DNA of 64,000 bases, from contig CAVUNL010000005.1 of the NCBI GenBank assembly GCA_963742795.1, positions 444,766-508,765 on the forward strand, given 5' to 3'. The translations under genes were made by a program, and so were the position numbers. Under the pieces are notes generated by a model. The model had not been told where the DNA came from and made no database searches. It worked only from the letters and a program-made list of their open reading frames with translations. Shown here piece by piece: positions 8,882-18,561 of this stretch (position 1 is its first letter; every line of letters starts with the position of its first letter). This DNA is from Palsa-504 sp963742795 (GTDB lineage: Bacteria > Actinomycetota > Actinomycetes > Streptosporangiales > Streptosporangiaceae).

Positions 8882-10321
8882 GTGGCCGACGAGCTGTGGG
8901 CACGGCTGCTCGGCGAGGCGTGGACCGCGCTGGGCGGCCGAGAGCTCGGTACCGAGCTGCAGGTGACGGGCGTTCCGCGTTTGTTGCCGTCGCGCCTGCC
9001 GGTGGAGGACACCGCCATCGCCTGCGCCGGGGCGGCGCTGCTGGCCGCGGCGGACCTGCAGGCCCGGCGCGGCGGGCCCGCGCCCCGGATCGCGCGGCTG
9101 GACCGGGGGCACGTCGCGGCGGCGTTCCGGAGCGAGGCGTACCCGCGGCTGAACGGCGCGGCGGCCGGAGCGGGATTCGCGCCGCTGTCGCGGTTCTGGC
9201 GAACCCGCGACGGCTGGGTACGTACCCACGGGAATTACCCGTGGCACCGCGAGGCGCTGCTGCGGGCGCTCGGCACCGGCGAGGAACCGGACCAGGTGGC
9301 GGCGGCCATCGCGGGCCGGGCCGCGCACGAGGTAGAGGACCTGGTGGTCGGCGCGGGCGGGGTCGCGGCCGCGGTCCGGACCGAGGCGCAGTGGCGGGCC
9401 GAGCCGGCGGGCCAGGCGGTCGCCGCGGCCCGGCTGGTCGAGGGCGGCCGCCTCGGCGACGCGCCTCCCCGGCGCTGGGTGGCCGTCCCGCTGCCCGATG
9501 CGCCGCTGCCCGGCGTGGTGCTTCCCGGCGCCGTGATCCCGCCCGGCGCCATGCTGCCCGCCGCGGGGATCAGGGTGCTCGACCTGACCCGGGTCATCGC
9601 GGGGCCGGTGGCCACCCGCTACCTGGCCGCGCTCGGCGCGGACGTGCTGCGGCTCGATCCGCCGCACCGGCCGGAACTGCCTCTGCACGCCTACGACGGG
9701 CTGCTCGGCAAGCGCAGCGCACTGCTCGACCTGGATGCGGATGCCGCGCGGTTTGACGAGCTGCTGGGGGCCGCCGACGTGCTGGTCCACGGCTACCGGC
9801 CGCACGCCCTGGACCGGTTCGGGCTCACGCCCGCCGCGCTAGCCGAACGCCATCCGGGCCTGGTCGCGGTGAGCCTGTCGGCCTGGGGCAGCACCGGGCC
9901 GTGGGGCGGCCGGCGCGGGTTCGACAGCATCGTCCAGGCCGCGAGCGGGATCGCGGTCGCGGAATCGGCCGATGGCGACCGCCCAGGAGCGATGCCCTGT
10001 CAGCTGCTCGACCACGGTACTGGCTACCTGTGCGCGGCCGCCGCGCTGCGCGGGCTGGTCGATCAGGCCGTCGCGGGCGGGACGCAGGTCCGGGAGCTGA
10101 GCCTGGCCCGGACCGCGCACTGGCTGCTCGGCTCGGCAGCGGGCGGGCTGGCACCAGCTTCCGGCGGGCGGGCTGGAGGGGACGCTGACTGGCTGACCAC
10201 GCTCGGCAGCGCCGAGGGGACGGTCACCGTGGTGCGGCCGCCGGGGCAGCTGGACGGGCGGGAGCTGGCCTGGCCGTCGCCACTCGCCCGGTACGGCGGT
10301 GATCCGCCCGCGTGGCGCTGA
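8882..10321 (+). CDS. CoA-transferase family III (CaiB/BaiF-like)
   Basis: The 479-residue protein has a class III CoA-transferase domain from about residue 220 (IRVLDLTRVIAGPVATRYLAALGADVLRLDPP), including the nucleotide-binding start and WGSTGPWGGRRGFDSIVQAASG. The likely catalytic Asp is in LLDHGTGYL, where it would form an aspartyl-CoA thioester. The N-terminal 200 residues (RLDRGHVAAAFRSEAYPRLNG, HGNYPWHREALLRALG) correspond to the part that normally completes the fold; this order is usual in an actinobacterial subfamily of this length. The enzyme moves CoA between acyl groups; substrates are unknown. It starts at GTG, 6 nt after the methyltransferase stop. Confidence 0.82.
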   Translation: MADELWARLLGEAWTALGGRELGTELQVTGVPRLLPSRLPVEDTAIACAGAALLAAADLQARRGGPAPRIARLDRGHVAAAFRSEAYPRLNGAAAGAGFAPLSRFWRTRDGWVRTHGNYPWHREALLRALGTGEEPDQVAAAIAGRAAHEVEDLVVGAGGVAAAVRTEAQWRAEPAGQAVAAARLVEGGRLGDAPPRRWVAVPLPDAPLPGVVLPGAVIPPGAMLPAAGIRVLDLTRVIAGPVATRYLAALGADVLRLDPPHRPELPLHAYDGLLGKRSALLDLDADAARFDELLGAADVLVHGYRPHALDRFGLTPAALAERHPGLVAVSLSAWGSTGPWGGRRGFDSIVQAASGIAVAESADGDRPGAMPCQLLDHGTGYLCAAAALRGLVDQAVAGGTQVRELSLARTAHWLLGSAAGGLAPASGGRAGGDADWLTTLGSAEGTVTVVRPPGQLDGRELAWPSPLARYGGDPPAWR

Positions 10322-10339
10322 GGCGGCCCTGCATCCTGG

Positions 10340-11104
10340 TCACCCGACCGGGATCAGGGTCAGGTAGGCGAAGCCCAGCAGGCCGCGGTAGCCGCGCAGC
10401 CAGTGCGAGCGGTGCTCGTCGACGCGCTGCCTGATCTCGGCGGCCTCGGGGTGATCGGGATGGGCCGCGAGCCACTCCTCCTCGTCGGCCTGATAGCCCG
10501 ACTCGAGCTCCTCCCACTCCTCCTCGGTCGCGGTCTCGATCCAGGCCGGGCGGAACCCCGCCGCCACGGCCAGGTCCGCGATCTGGGCCAGGTCGAGAAA
10601 TTCCCCGGCGGTGGTGCCCGGCCACATGGCGGCCAGCTCGGCCGCCGTCGGCGGACGCTGCCAGAAGCCCTCGCCGAGCAGCACCCGCCCGCCGGGCGTG
10701 ACCAGCCGACGGAGGGCGGTCAGCGCCGCCGCGGTCTGACCGGGCGGCTGGACGTCACTGAGCGCGTGGCTGGCCCCGACGCACAGCACCAGGTCGGCGG
10801 GCTCGCGCGTGGTGCCGGCGCCGGACTCCCGGGCGAACGTGACCCGGCCGGCCAGACCGCGGGCCCGGGCGGCCGCCCGGCCGCGGGCCAGGTCATCCTC
10901 GTCGAGGTCGATGCCGACGCCGGTCGCGTCCGGCACGGCGGCCAGGATGCGGAGCATCAGTTCGCCCCACCCGCAGCCGATATCCAGCACCGTGCCCGGG
11001 TGGTTCCGGGTCAGGCGTTCGGTCAGCCGGGCTGCCCGGGCCTGCGACAACGGCCCGTGAAAGGGCACCTGACTGAGCCGGCCGGGGCGATCCGCGTTTT
11101 CCAT
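10340..11104 (-). CDS. SAM-dependent methyltransferase
   Basis: From ATG 11104 the product is 254 residues with a clear SAM site: VLDIGCGWGELMLRIL, then GVGIDLDEDDLARG as the ribose-binding acidic segment, DLVLCVGASHAL as motif IV and RRLVTPGGRVLLGEGFW after it. The C-terminus is acidic (EEEWEELESGYQADEEEW), as in a common actinobacterial group with no assigned substrate. It converges with the CoA-transferase gene (18-bp gap) and diverges from the GNAT gene at 11228. Confidence 0.82.
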   Translation of the reverse strand: MENADRPGRLSQVPFHGPLSQARAARLTERLTRNHPGTVLDIGCGWGELMLRILAAVPDATGVGIDLDEDDLARGRAAARARGLAGRVTFARESGAGTTREPADLVLCVGASHALSDVQPPGQTAAALTALRRLVTPGGRVLLGEGFWQRPPTAAELAAMWPGTTAGEFLDLAQIADLAVAAGFRPAWIETATEEEWEELESGYQADEEEWLAAHPDHPEAAEIRQRVDEHRSHWLRGYRGLLGFAYLTLIPVG

Positions 11105-11227
11105 GGCGCGATCACCGTAGCTCTGGCGCGCCGGTCCGCAAAACCGGATTTCGCGCTGGCGGCGGACCGGTCCGGGTGGCAAACGCAGTTGGACTACCGC
11201 GCCCAGCGCCTTAAGGTAAGTACTGCT

Positions 11228-12070
11228 GTGGGAGACAACGAGGTCATTGAGCGGATTGACGCGTTCTGCGACGCTGTCCCGCGTCGTAGGACCCGGGCCG
11301 ACGAGCACGGCCCGCTCGTGATATTCGTTCCGGTCGGCTCGGGCTGGCCGTACTACGCGCGCCCGCGACGCGGCTCCCGGCCGCCGATCACCGCGGCCGA
11401 CGTCCGCGCGGTACGCGCCCGGCAGCGCGAGCTGATCATTCCCGAGTCGTTCGAGTGGATCGAGCAGACCGCACCGGAGATGGCGGCGGCCGCCGCCGAG
11501 GCGGGCCTGGAGGTCGTAGCCCACCCGCTCATGGTGCTCGCCGGATCCGCGCAGGTGCCGCCGCTGCCGACGGGGATCACGGTGCGGATCGTCACGCCCG
11601 AAGACCCCGAGCTCGACCGGATCTGGGCGGTTCCGGCGGTGGCGTTCAGTCATCCGGGCACGAGCGTCGGCGACGCGGGACCGGCCGAGCGGGACAAGAT
11701 CGCCGCGGACCACGACGGGGGCACGATCGCGATGCTGCGGGAGCGGCTACGGTCCGGACAGTCGGTGCTGGCCGCCGCGTTCGGCCCGGACGGTCCGCTC
11801 GCGGCGGGAAGCTGCCAGGCGGTGGACAGCGTGGCCGAGATCACCGGCGTCGGCGTACTGCCGTCGGTGCGCCGCCAGGGCCTGGGCGCGGCGGTGACCG
11901 CGCTGCTAGCCGCGGACGCCCGGGACCGCGGGGTGCAGACCATCTTCCTGTCCGCCAGCGACGCCGCGGTGGCCCGCGTCTACGCCCGGATCGGCTTCCG
12001 CGAGATCGGCACGGCCATGATTGCCGAGCCCGCCGGCTTTTCCCGGCTAACCCTCGCCAGTCCCAGCTAG
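11228..12070 (+). CDS. GNAT-family N-acetyltransferase
   Basis: The 280-residue product has a GNAT domain in its C-terminal half: AAGSCQAVDSVAEITGVGVLPSVRRQGLGAAVTALLAADA, with the acetyl-CoA pyrophosphate loop RRQGLG, and the usual end VYARIGFREIGTAMI. The N-terminal half (PYYARPRRG, RQRELIIPESFEWIEQTAPEM) is typical of a group of longer actinobacterial GNAT proteins. I chose GTG 11228 because the coding signal begins there; the longer open frame upstream is antisense to the methyltransferase. Substrate unknown. Confidence 0.78.
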   Translation: MGDNEVIERIDAFCDAVPRRRTRADEHGPLVIFVPVGSGWPYYARPRRGSRPPITAADVRAVRARQRELIIPESFEWIEQTAPEMAAAAAEAGLEVVAHPLMVLAGSAQVPPLPTGITVRIVTPEDPELDRIWAVPAVAFSHPGTSVGDAGPAERDKIAADHDGGTIAMLRERLRSGQSVLAAAFGPDGPLAAGSCQAVDSVAEITGVGVLPSVRRQGLGAAVTALLAADARDRGVQTIFLSASDAAVARVYARIGFREIGTAMIAEPAGFSRLTLASPS

Positions 12071-12222
12071 TCCTGCGAGCTGGCTGCCGAGCGGCACACC
12101 CAGATGCAGGTCCGGGACGGGTGCGCGTGGCGGCTCCGGGGCGAGCCACACCAGGCCATCCTGCTCCGCGTGGGTGCAGAGCCTGCCAGCACGGAGATTA
12201 CGGCGGCGGCTATGGTCGTGGA

Positions 12223-12822
12223 GTGCTGTCACGCTGGCAGGGCGGGTTCGCCGCGCTCATCGTCACGGTGCTCACCGGCGTGCTGGTGATCCTGGACGTC
12301 AACGACCGGGCCATGCGCCGCTGGTGGGACGGTCACGCGCTCACCACCGACACGGTGTCGGGGCTGCTCGTGCTGCTGATCACGCTGCTGGTGGTCGACC
12401 AGGTGGTCAGGCTCCGGCAGCTCAACGCCCGGGCCCGCGCCGTGGCGGCGCAGGCGGCCATCATCATGACCCAGGCCGGGCGCACGGTGAGTGCGGTAAA
12501 CCAGGCGACGGCGAAGGGCGCGCACGATAGTGACCGTGACGCGGCCAACGACCAGTTGCGGACGTACATGATGATGCTGCTGGTCGGCGCGCCGGTCCTG
12601 ATCGACGCGCAGGTGTCGAGGAATTTCCTGGAGCAGGCCCAGACCGTGGGCGGGCTGATGGCGGTCTCGCTGGGAGTGACGGCCAAGTCGTCCGGTGGGC
12701 CGGCGTCCAAGGACGCCCGGCTCGACGACGCGGTGCAACAACTCCGGGCCGCTTCGATCCCGCTGCTCCAGGTGCTCGACCCGGAGACCCAGGCCGCCGT
12801 CCGCGGCGACGAGTCGGCGTGA
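12223..12822 (+). CDS. Two-helix membrane protein of unknown function
   Basis: From GTG 12223 the product is 199 residues. Two hydrophobic segments (GGFAALIVTVLTGVLVILD and VSGLLVLLITLLVVDQVV) are followed by RLRQLNARARAVAAQAAIIM and a helical cytoplasmic region with a third short hydrophobic stretch (MMMLLVGAPVLI). I recognise no family. It ends just before the tnpB element, which starts about 70 bp later and does not seem to have cut the gene. Confidence 0.6.
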   Translation: MLSRWQGGFAALIVTVLTGVLVILDVNDRAMRRWWDGHALTTDTVSGLLVLLITLLVVDQVVRLRQLNARARAVAAQAAIIMTQAGRTVSAVNQATAKGAHDSDRDAANDQLRTYMMMLLVGAPVLIDAQVSRNFLEQAQTVGGLMAVSLGVTAKSSGGPASKDARLDDAVQQLRAASIPLLQVLDPETQAAVRGDESA

Positions 12823-12893
12823 TCGCCTACCATCTCGCGAAACGGGCAAAGGGAACCTACGGCATCATGAACGGCGCGCCTCCACAGTTTGAC

Positions 12894-14133
12894 GCTAGTT
12901 TGTTCGATACTGTATGGGTGAGGACAGCCTATCGATGCCGGGCATACCCCGACCAGGCGCAGCAGCAGGTACTGGCCCGCACGTTCGGCTGCGCGCGGCT
13001 GGTGTGGAACCGCACCCTCGCCGCCCGGAACACCCGCTGGCAGACCGAACACATGCGCACCAGCTACGCCCAGACCGACGCCGCACTGACCATAATGAAG
13101 AAGGACCCGGTGCTGGCATTCCTGTCCGAGGTGTCCAGCGTGCCTCTGCAGCAGGCGCTCCGCCACCAGCACCAGGCATTCCAGGCATTCTTCGCCAAGC
13201 GGGCCCGGTACCCGCGATTCAAGTCCCGCCGCGGCCGCCAGGCCGCGCATTACACGCGCTCGGCGTTTACGCTGCGCGGCGGCGAGCTGCGGCTGGCCAA
13301 GACGACGGCCCCGCTCCGGTTCGTATGGTCGTGGCCGGACGTGGACCTGACCACACTCGACCCGACCATGGTGATCGTTTCCCGCGAGCCGGACGGCCGC
13401 TGGTACGTCACCTTCACCATCGACACCGATCCCCCCGCACCCATGGAGCCCACCGGGCACGCAGTGGGCATCGACCTGGGCGTGACAAACTTCGCGGTGA
13501 CCAGCGACGGGGACACGATTGCCAACCCCCGCTACCTAGAACGCAAGGCCCGGCACCTGGCCCGCTACCAGCGGCACATAGCGCGCTGCCAGAAGGGATC
13601 GGCGAACCGGGCCAAGGCCTCAGCCAAGGTAGCCCGCGCCCACCGCAAGATCCGCAGCGCCCGAAAGGACTTCCTGCACCGCGCCAGCACCCGCCTGATC
13701 CGCGCGGCCGACATCATCGTCATCGAGGACCTCAACGTGGCCGGCATGGTCCGCAACCGCCACCTCGCCCGCGCCATCTCCGACTGCGGATGGGGTGAGT
13801 TCCGCCGTCAACTCGCCTATAAGTGCCAGCGGTACGGCCGCAGCCTGGTCGTGATCGATCGCTGGTACCCCAGCTCCAAAACCTGTTCGGCGTGCGGGTA
13901 CCTGCTCGCCGAACTGAGCCTGGGCACCCGGCACTGGACGTGCCCAGCCTGCCGCGCCCGTCACGACCGGGACCTCAACGCGGCTAAGAACATCCTGGCG
14001 GCAGGTCTTGCCGTGACTGCCTGCGGAGCTGGCGTAAGACACCTGGAGACATCTCCGGTGCAGTCGGCAGTGAAACAGGAAGCCCGGCCGGCGACGGTCG
14101 GAATCCCCGTCCTTAGGTACGGGGAGTAGTCAA
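12894..14133 (+). mobile_element. IS200/IS605-group element carrying tnpB only
   Basis: The element contains tnpB but no tnpA transposase. At the right end a hairpin (CCCCGT/ACGGGG, 14105-14124) overlaps the tnpB stop and is followed by TCAA at 14130-14133, the usual form of the right end in this group. At the left, TTTGAC at 12888-12893 precedes a short leader and is the likely target motif, so the left boundary is approximate. Without TnpA it depends on a transposase in trans or is an immobile relic. Confidence 0.65.
12918..14129 (+). CDS. tnpB: TnpB, RNA-guided endonuclease of IS605 group
   Basis: From GTG 12918 the protein is 403 residues, full length for TnpB, and starts in the family's usual way (VRTAYRCRAYPDQAQQ). 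The three RuvC-type catalytic residues are present: D186 in GIDLGV, E270 in IEDLNV and D352 in DRDLNAAKN. A four-Cys zinc ribbon (C323, C326, C342, C345) lies between the last two. TnpB proteins use an RNA from the element's right end to cut matching DNA next to a short motif, helping the element persist. All key residues are intact, so activity is plausible. Confidence 0.93.
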   Translation: MRTAYRCRAYPDQAQQQVLARTFGCARLVWNRTLAARNTRWQTEHMRTSYAQTDAALTIMKKDPVLAFLSEVSSVPLQQALRHQHQAFQAFFAKRARYPRFKSRRGRQAAHYTRSAFTLRGGELRLAKTTAPLRFVWSWPDVDLTTLDPTMVIVSREPDGRWYVTFTIDTDPPAPMEPTGHAVGIDLGVTNFAVTSDGDTIANPRYLERKARHLARYQRHIARCQKGSANRAKASAKVARAHRKIRSARKDFLHRASTRLIRAADIIVIEDLNVAGMVRNRHLARAISDCGWGEFRRQLAYKCQRYGRSLVVIDRWYPSSKTCSACGYLLAELSLGTRHWTCPACRARHDRDLNAAKNILAAGLAVTACGAGVRHLETSPVQSAVKQEARPATVGIPVLRYGE

Positions 14134-14153
14134 ACTACGCAAAAGTCCCCGCT
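14000..14153 (+). ncRNA. Putative TnpB guide RNA (omega/reRNA)
   Basis: In known TnpB elements the guide RNA covers the 3' end of tnpB and the right end, with the guide lying just past the element. Here the scaffold would include the tnpB tail and the 6-bp hairpin at 14105-14124. The guide would begin after TCAA at 14133. The 5' end is a guess and nothing proves transcription. Confidence 0.35.
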
Positions 14154-14207
14154 GGGCGGCTATACCGCCGGCTAAGCTGCCCCCGTCTTTTGGGGTGCTA
14201 TGGGCAC

Positions 14208-17200
14208 GTGGGGGTGGCGGGATTGGGCGACTTCGAGGAGGTCGTGCGGCTTCAGGCGGGGATCCGTGAGTGGCTGCTGCGCACGGCCCGGAACGGCCGT
14301 CATGAACTGCGCGGCATCCCGGCTCCGGCGGTGCTGCCGCTGCTGTGCGCGGCCGCGTTCGGGCCGGCGCTGACCGAGGCCGCCGACCTGGGCGGTGCCG
14401 CGGCGGTGGCCAGGGTCGGGGTGCTGTCCTCGGTCGGGGCCAGCGCCCTGGGTGACGTCCTCGCGCAGGCCCTGGATCGGGTGCGGTCGGCGCACCAGGG
14501 CGGAGACCCGTCGCGCGGTGACGTCCAGCGGGAGGTCTCCCGGAGCGTGCAGGAGGCCCTGTCGGCCGGGGACCCGCACGCGGACCAGGTGCGATCCGAC
14601 GTCGCGATGGTGCTGCGCGAGATCGACGCGGGCGGCACCGTCTTCCGCGCCGCGATCGAGGCGGGCGATGAGGAACTGGAGCACGAGGTGATTGCCGCGG
14701 TCGGGGCGGTGAGCGCCGAGTTCGGCGAGCTGGAATTCCTGCTCGCCGACCTGGCCCGTGCAGGCCGGAGAGATCCAGGACAGCCTCGGCGGCCAGGGCA
14801 CCGAGCTGCGCGCCGCGAGCGAGCAGGTCGCGCGGCAGTCCGCCGACGTGCGCGTGATCCGCGAGGAACTGGCGGTCATCGAGCAGCGCACCCGGCAGTG
14901 GGTGCCCGGCTCCGGCCGGCCGGGCCAGGGCGGCCCGCGGTGGACGGACGGCTGCCCGTACCGCGGGCTGCTGCCCTACGAGCAGGCCCACCAGGCGGTG
15001 TTCTGCGGCCGCGGCCGTCTGGTCGCGACGCTGGCCGGGACGCTGGCGCAGGCCGGCCTGGTCATGGTGACCGGCGCCTCGGGAGCGGGCAAGACCTCCC
15101 TGCTGCAGGCCGGCCTGGTGCCCGCGCTGGCCCGGGGGGTGCAGGTTCCGGGATCATCATCCTGGCCCCGGATCGGCATGACCCCGGGGGTCCGCCCGCT
15201 TACCGAGCTCTCGGACCGGCTGGCGCAGCTCGATGACCGCGACCCCGCGGTGATCCGCAAGGGCCTGGCCGGTGCGCCCGGCGACGCTCACCTGCTGATC
15301 ACCGAGATCGTCCAGGCCGCCGGGGCCGCCCGGCTGGTCCTCGTCGTCGACCAGTTCGAGGAGATCTTCGCGGCCACCGGCGAGGACGAGGCGCGGGAGC
15401 GGGCCGCGTTCATCGACGCGGTGTGCGCGGCGGCGACCAGGCCGGCCGGTCCCCGCGGGGAGCCTCCGGCGCTGGTGGTGATCGCGGTGCGCGGCGACTA
15501 CTGGGACCGGTGCGCCGGCCTACCCCGGGCTGGTCCGGGCCATGCAGCACGACCAGGTCGTCGTCGGCCCGATGACCGATGCCGAGCTGCGCCAGGTGAT
15601 CACCGGGCCCGCCGAGGCGAGCGGCCTGACCGTCGAGCCGGACCTGGTCGAGACCATCCTGGCCGACCTGCGCTCGGCCGCGGGCGGAGGCCCGGGCGGC
15701 CCGGGGGTCCTTCCGCTGCTCTCCCAGGCCCTGATGCTGACCTGGGAACGCCGCGACGGCGCCCAGCTAGGCAGGCGCGGCTACGCGGACGCGGGTAACC
15801 AGGCCGGGATCGCCCGCGCCATCGAGGTCACCGCCGAGACCGCCTACCGCGGCCTGACCGAGGACCAGCAGGCGATCGCGCGGGAGGCGTTCCGGCGGAT
15901 GACGGCCATGGGTCAGGACCGCCGGCCCGTCCGCCGCGCGGCGACCAGCCGGGAGCTGCACTCCGGGCGGCCCAAGAGCGAGTGGCCCGAGGTCGACGCG
16001 GTCCTTCAGGCGTTCGCCCGCGGCCGCCTGCTGGTGCTGGACACCGACCGTGCCGAGATCGCGCATGACGTCCTGCTGCAGGCGTGGCCGCGGCTGCGGG
16101 GCTGGCTGGAGGAAGACGAGACCAGCATGATCCTGTACGGGCAGCTGGCCGAGGATACGACCCGGTGGCGCTCGAGCGGAGGTGACCGGGCGCTGCTGTA
16201 CCGCGGGGTCCAGCTGACCGCCACCCTGCAGGCCGCGCGCGTCTGGGACGCGGACCCGGGCCGGTACCCGGCGCTGAGCACCAGCGAGGCGGACTTCCTG
16301 CGGGCCAGCGGCCGGGCCCTGGCCCGCGGCCGGTGGCGGCGCCGGGCGCTGGCCGGGCTGCTGGCCGTCCTGGTCATCGCCGCGCTGGCCGGAGCGGGGA
16401 TCGCGGTCAAGAACGCCAGGACCAGCGGCGCCCAGCAGAGCACCACGAACGCCTCGCAACGCCTGGCCGCGCAGAGCACCGCCCTGGACGCCGCCGATCC
16501 GGTCACGGCCGCGCTGCTGGCCGGGGCCGCCTGGCGGCTGGCCCCGACCGCGCAGGCCCGGTACAGCCTGCTTCAGTCGCTGGCCCAGCCCGTCCGCGGC
16601 GTCCTGACCGCGTCGTCGGGCGTAGTCACCGCGCTGGCCTACAGCCCGGACGGCACCACCTTGGCGGCCGGGTACTCCGGCGGCGCGATCCGGTTGTGGG
16701 ACCTGGCCTCGCACCGGCCGATCAGCGCCACCAGCTGGGGCACCGCGCCGCTGGCCCTGGCCTTCACCGGCGGTGGCAAGCAGCTCGAGATCGCGGACGC
16801 CGCCGCGGTCGGCACGTGGAACCTGATCGATCGGGCCCGGATCACCGCGCGCCCGTTCGCCAGCCCGGCGCATACAAACGCGGTCGCGTTCAGCCCGAAC
16901 GGCCAGACCGCCGCCACCGGCGGCGCCGACGGGAACGTCCGGCTGTGGGACGCGGCCACCGAGCAGGAGATCGGCCCGCCTATGAGCTCGGACGCCAACC
17001 CGGTGGCGGCCGTGGCGTTCAGCCCAGATGGCACGCTGGTCGCGGCGGGTAGCGCGGACGGCAACGTCCAGCTGTGGGACACGGCCACCGGGCAGGAGTC
17101 GGGAACGGCCCTGGTAGCCGGCGCGGCGGAGGTGGGCGCGCTGGCGTTCAGCCAAGACGGCAAGCTTCTGGCCACCGGCGGCCAGGACGGCGCCGTCCGG

Positions 17201-18511
17201 CTCTGGGACGTCGCGACCGGGAGCCCGGTCGGCACGACGATGGCGACCGGCGACGCTGTGAGCGCCCTGACGTTCGGCACCGGCGGGACCACGCTGGCCA
17301 GCGCGGAGAGCGACGGCTCCACCGAGCTGTGGAACGTCACCACGCAGACCCAGACCGGAGCCGCGCTGACCGTGCAGGGCTCAGCCGGGGTAAGCGCGCT
17401 GGCCTTCAGCCCCGCGGCGGACGCCCTGGCTACAGGGAACGGCAACGGCAGCATTCAGCTGTGGAACCCGGCCGGCTTTCACCAGCCAGCCGCTCCGCTG
17501 CCGCTCGGACCGGTCGGCGTGGCCGCCGGGGCGGCCGGGCACCTGCCCGCCGCATTCAGCGCCGGCGGCGGCCTGCTCGCGACCAGCAACGGGCACGGGA
17601 CGGTCCGGGTGTGGAACGTCGCCATGAGACGACCGGCGGGCCTGCCGATGGGCACTTACCACATCGTGACCGGGCTCGCCCTCAGTCCGGACGGCAAGAC
17701 CCTGGCCGTGGCCGGCAGCGGCGTGCAGCTGTGGCAGACCGCCAGCGGCCGGCGGATCGGCACCACGCTGCCGCCGGCCGGGAACGGGCGGTACCGGGCC
17801 GTGGCGTTCAGCCCGGACGGCACGATGCTGGCCACCCTGGGCGCGGACGGCACGGCACGGATCTGGGACGTGGCCACCCAGCAGCAGGCCGGTGCCCCGA
17901 TGACCGTGGACGGGCCGGGCATGGCCGGCGGGGCGGTGGCGTTCAGCCCCGACGGCAGGACGCTGGCCACGGCGGGCGCCGGCGGCCAGGTCGAGCTGTG
18001 GAGCGTGGCCACCCGCCAGCGGCTCGGCAAGCCCATGGCCGCGGGCCCGGGCCCCATCATGCTGGCGTTCAGCCCCGACGGCGCCGCGCTGGCCACGGCG
18101 GCCAGCGACGGCAGCGCCCGGCTGTGGAACGTGATGACCCAGCAGGAGATCGGCGCGCCGATGACCGCCGACGCCCAGCCGGTCTACGCGGCGGCGTTCA
18201 GTCCCGGAGGCAGCACGCTGGCCACCGCTGGTGGCGACGGCAGCGCCCGGCTCTGGGACGTGGCCACCCAGCAGGAGATCGGTGCGCCAATGACGGCCGG
18301 CGTCCAGCCGGTCTACGCGGCGGCGTTCGGCCCCGGCGGCAGCACGTTGGCTACCGCCGACGGCGACGGTGCGGCCCGGATCTGGGACGTAGCCTTCCCG
18401 GCCAACCTCCTGCAGGCCGCGTGCGGCATCGCGAACGTATCCCTTACCAGGCAGCAATGGGCTGACTACGCTGGAACCCAGCCATTCCAGCAGGTCTGCC
18501 CCGCTGGGTAG
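14208..18511 (+). pseudogene. STAND-ATPase (nSTAND1) with 14 WD40 repeats, two frame breaks
   Basis: Three consecutive frames form one protein of about 1430 residues. Part 1 (to about 14756) is a helical N-terminal domain with two small hydrophobic helices. Part 2 (to about 15515) holds CPYRGLLPYEQ, the Walker A loop TGASGAGKTSL, Walker B LVLVVDQFEEIF and RGDYWDR of a novel STAND NTPase. Part 3 (from about 15520) completes the ATPase/winged-helix region, then a membrane helix (LAGLLAVLVIAALAGAGIAV), 14 WD40 repeats enough for two 7-blade propellers, and a C-terminal Cys-containing tail. Each break is a one-base shift. STAND-WD40 proteins are signal-sensing switches, some acting in phage defence. 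The start is uncertain (GTG 14208 or 14214). Confidence 0.75.
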
Positions 18512-18561
18512 CCGATCGCACACACCAGGACGTCGCCATCGGAGTAAGAGGCAGGCACTCG

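Noticed and set aside
8882..10321. The CoA-transferase as an unusual domain-swapped fusion
   Set aside because: The catalytic part begins only near residue 220, but this arrangement and length are those of a common actinobacterial subfamily.
12047..12232. A 61-residue minus-strand ORF between the GNAT gene and the membrane-protein gene
   Set aside because: It has some protein-like composition (LCTHAEQDGLVWLAPEPP) and might be a gene remnant, but I cannot match a family and no ribosome site is clear.
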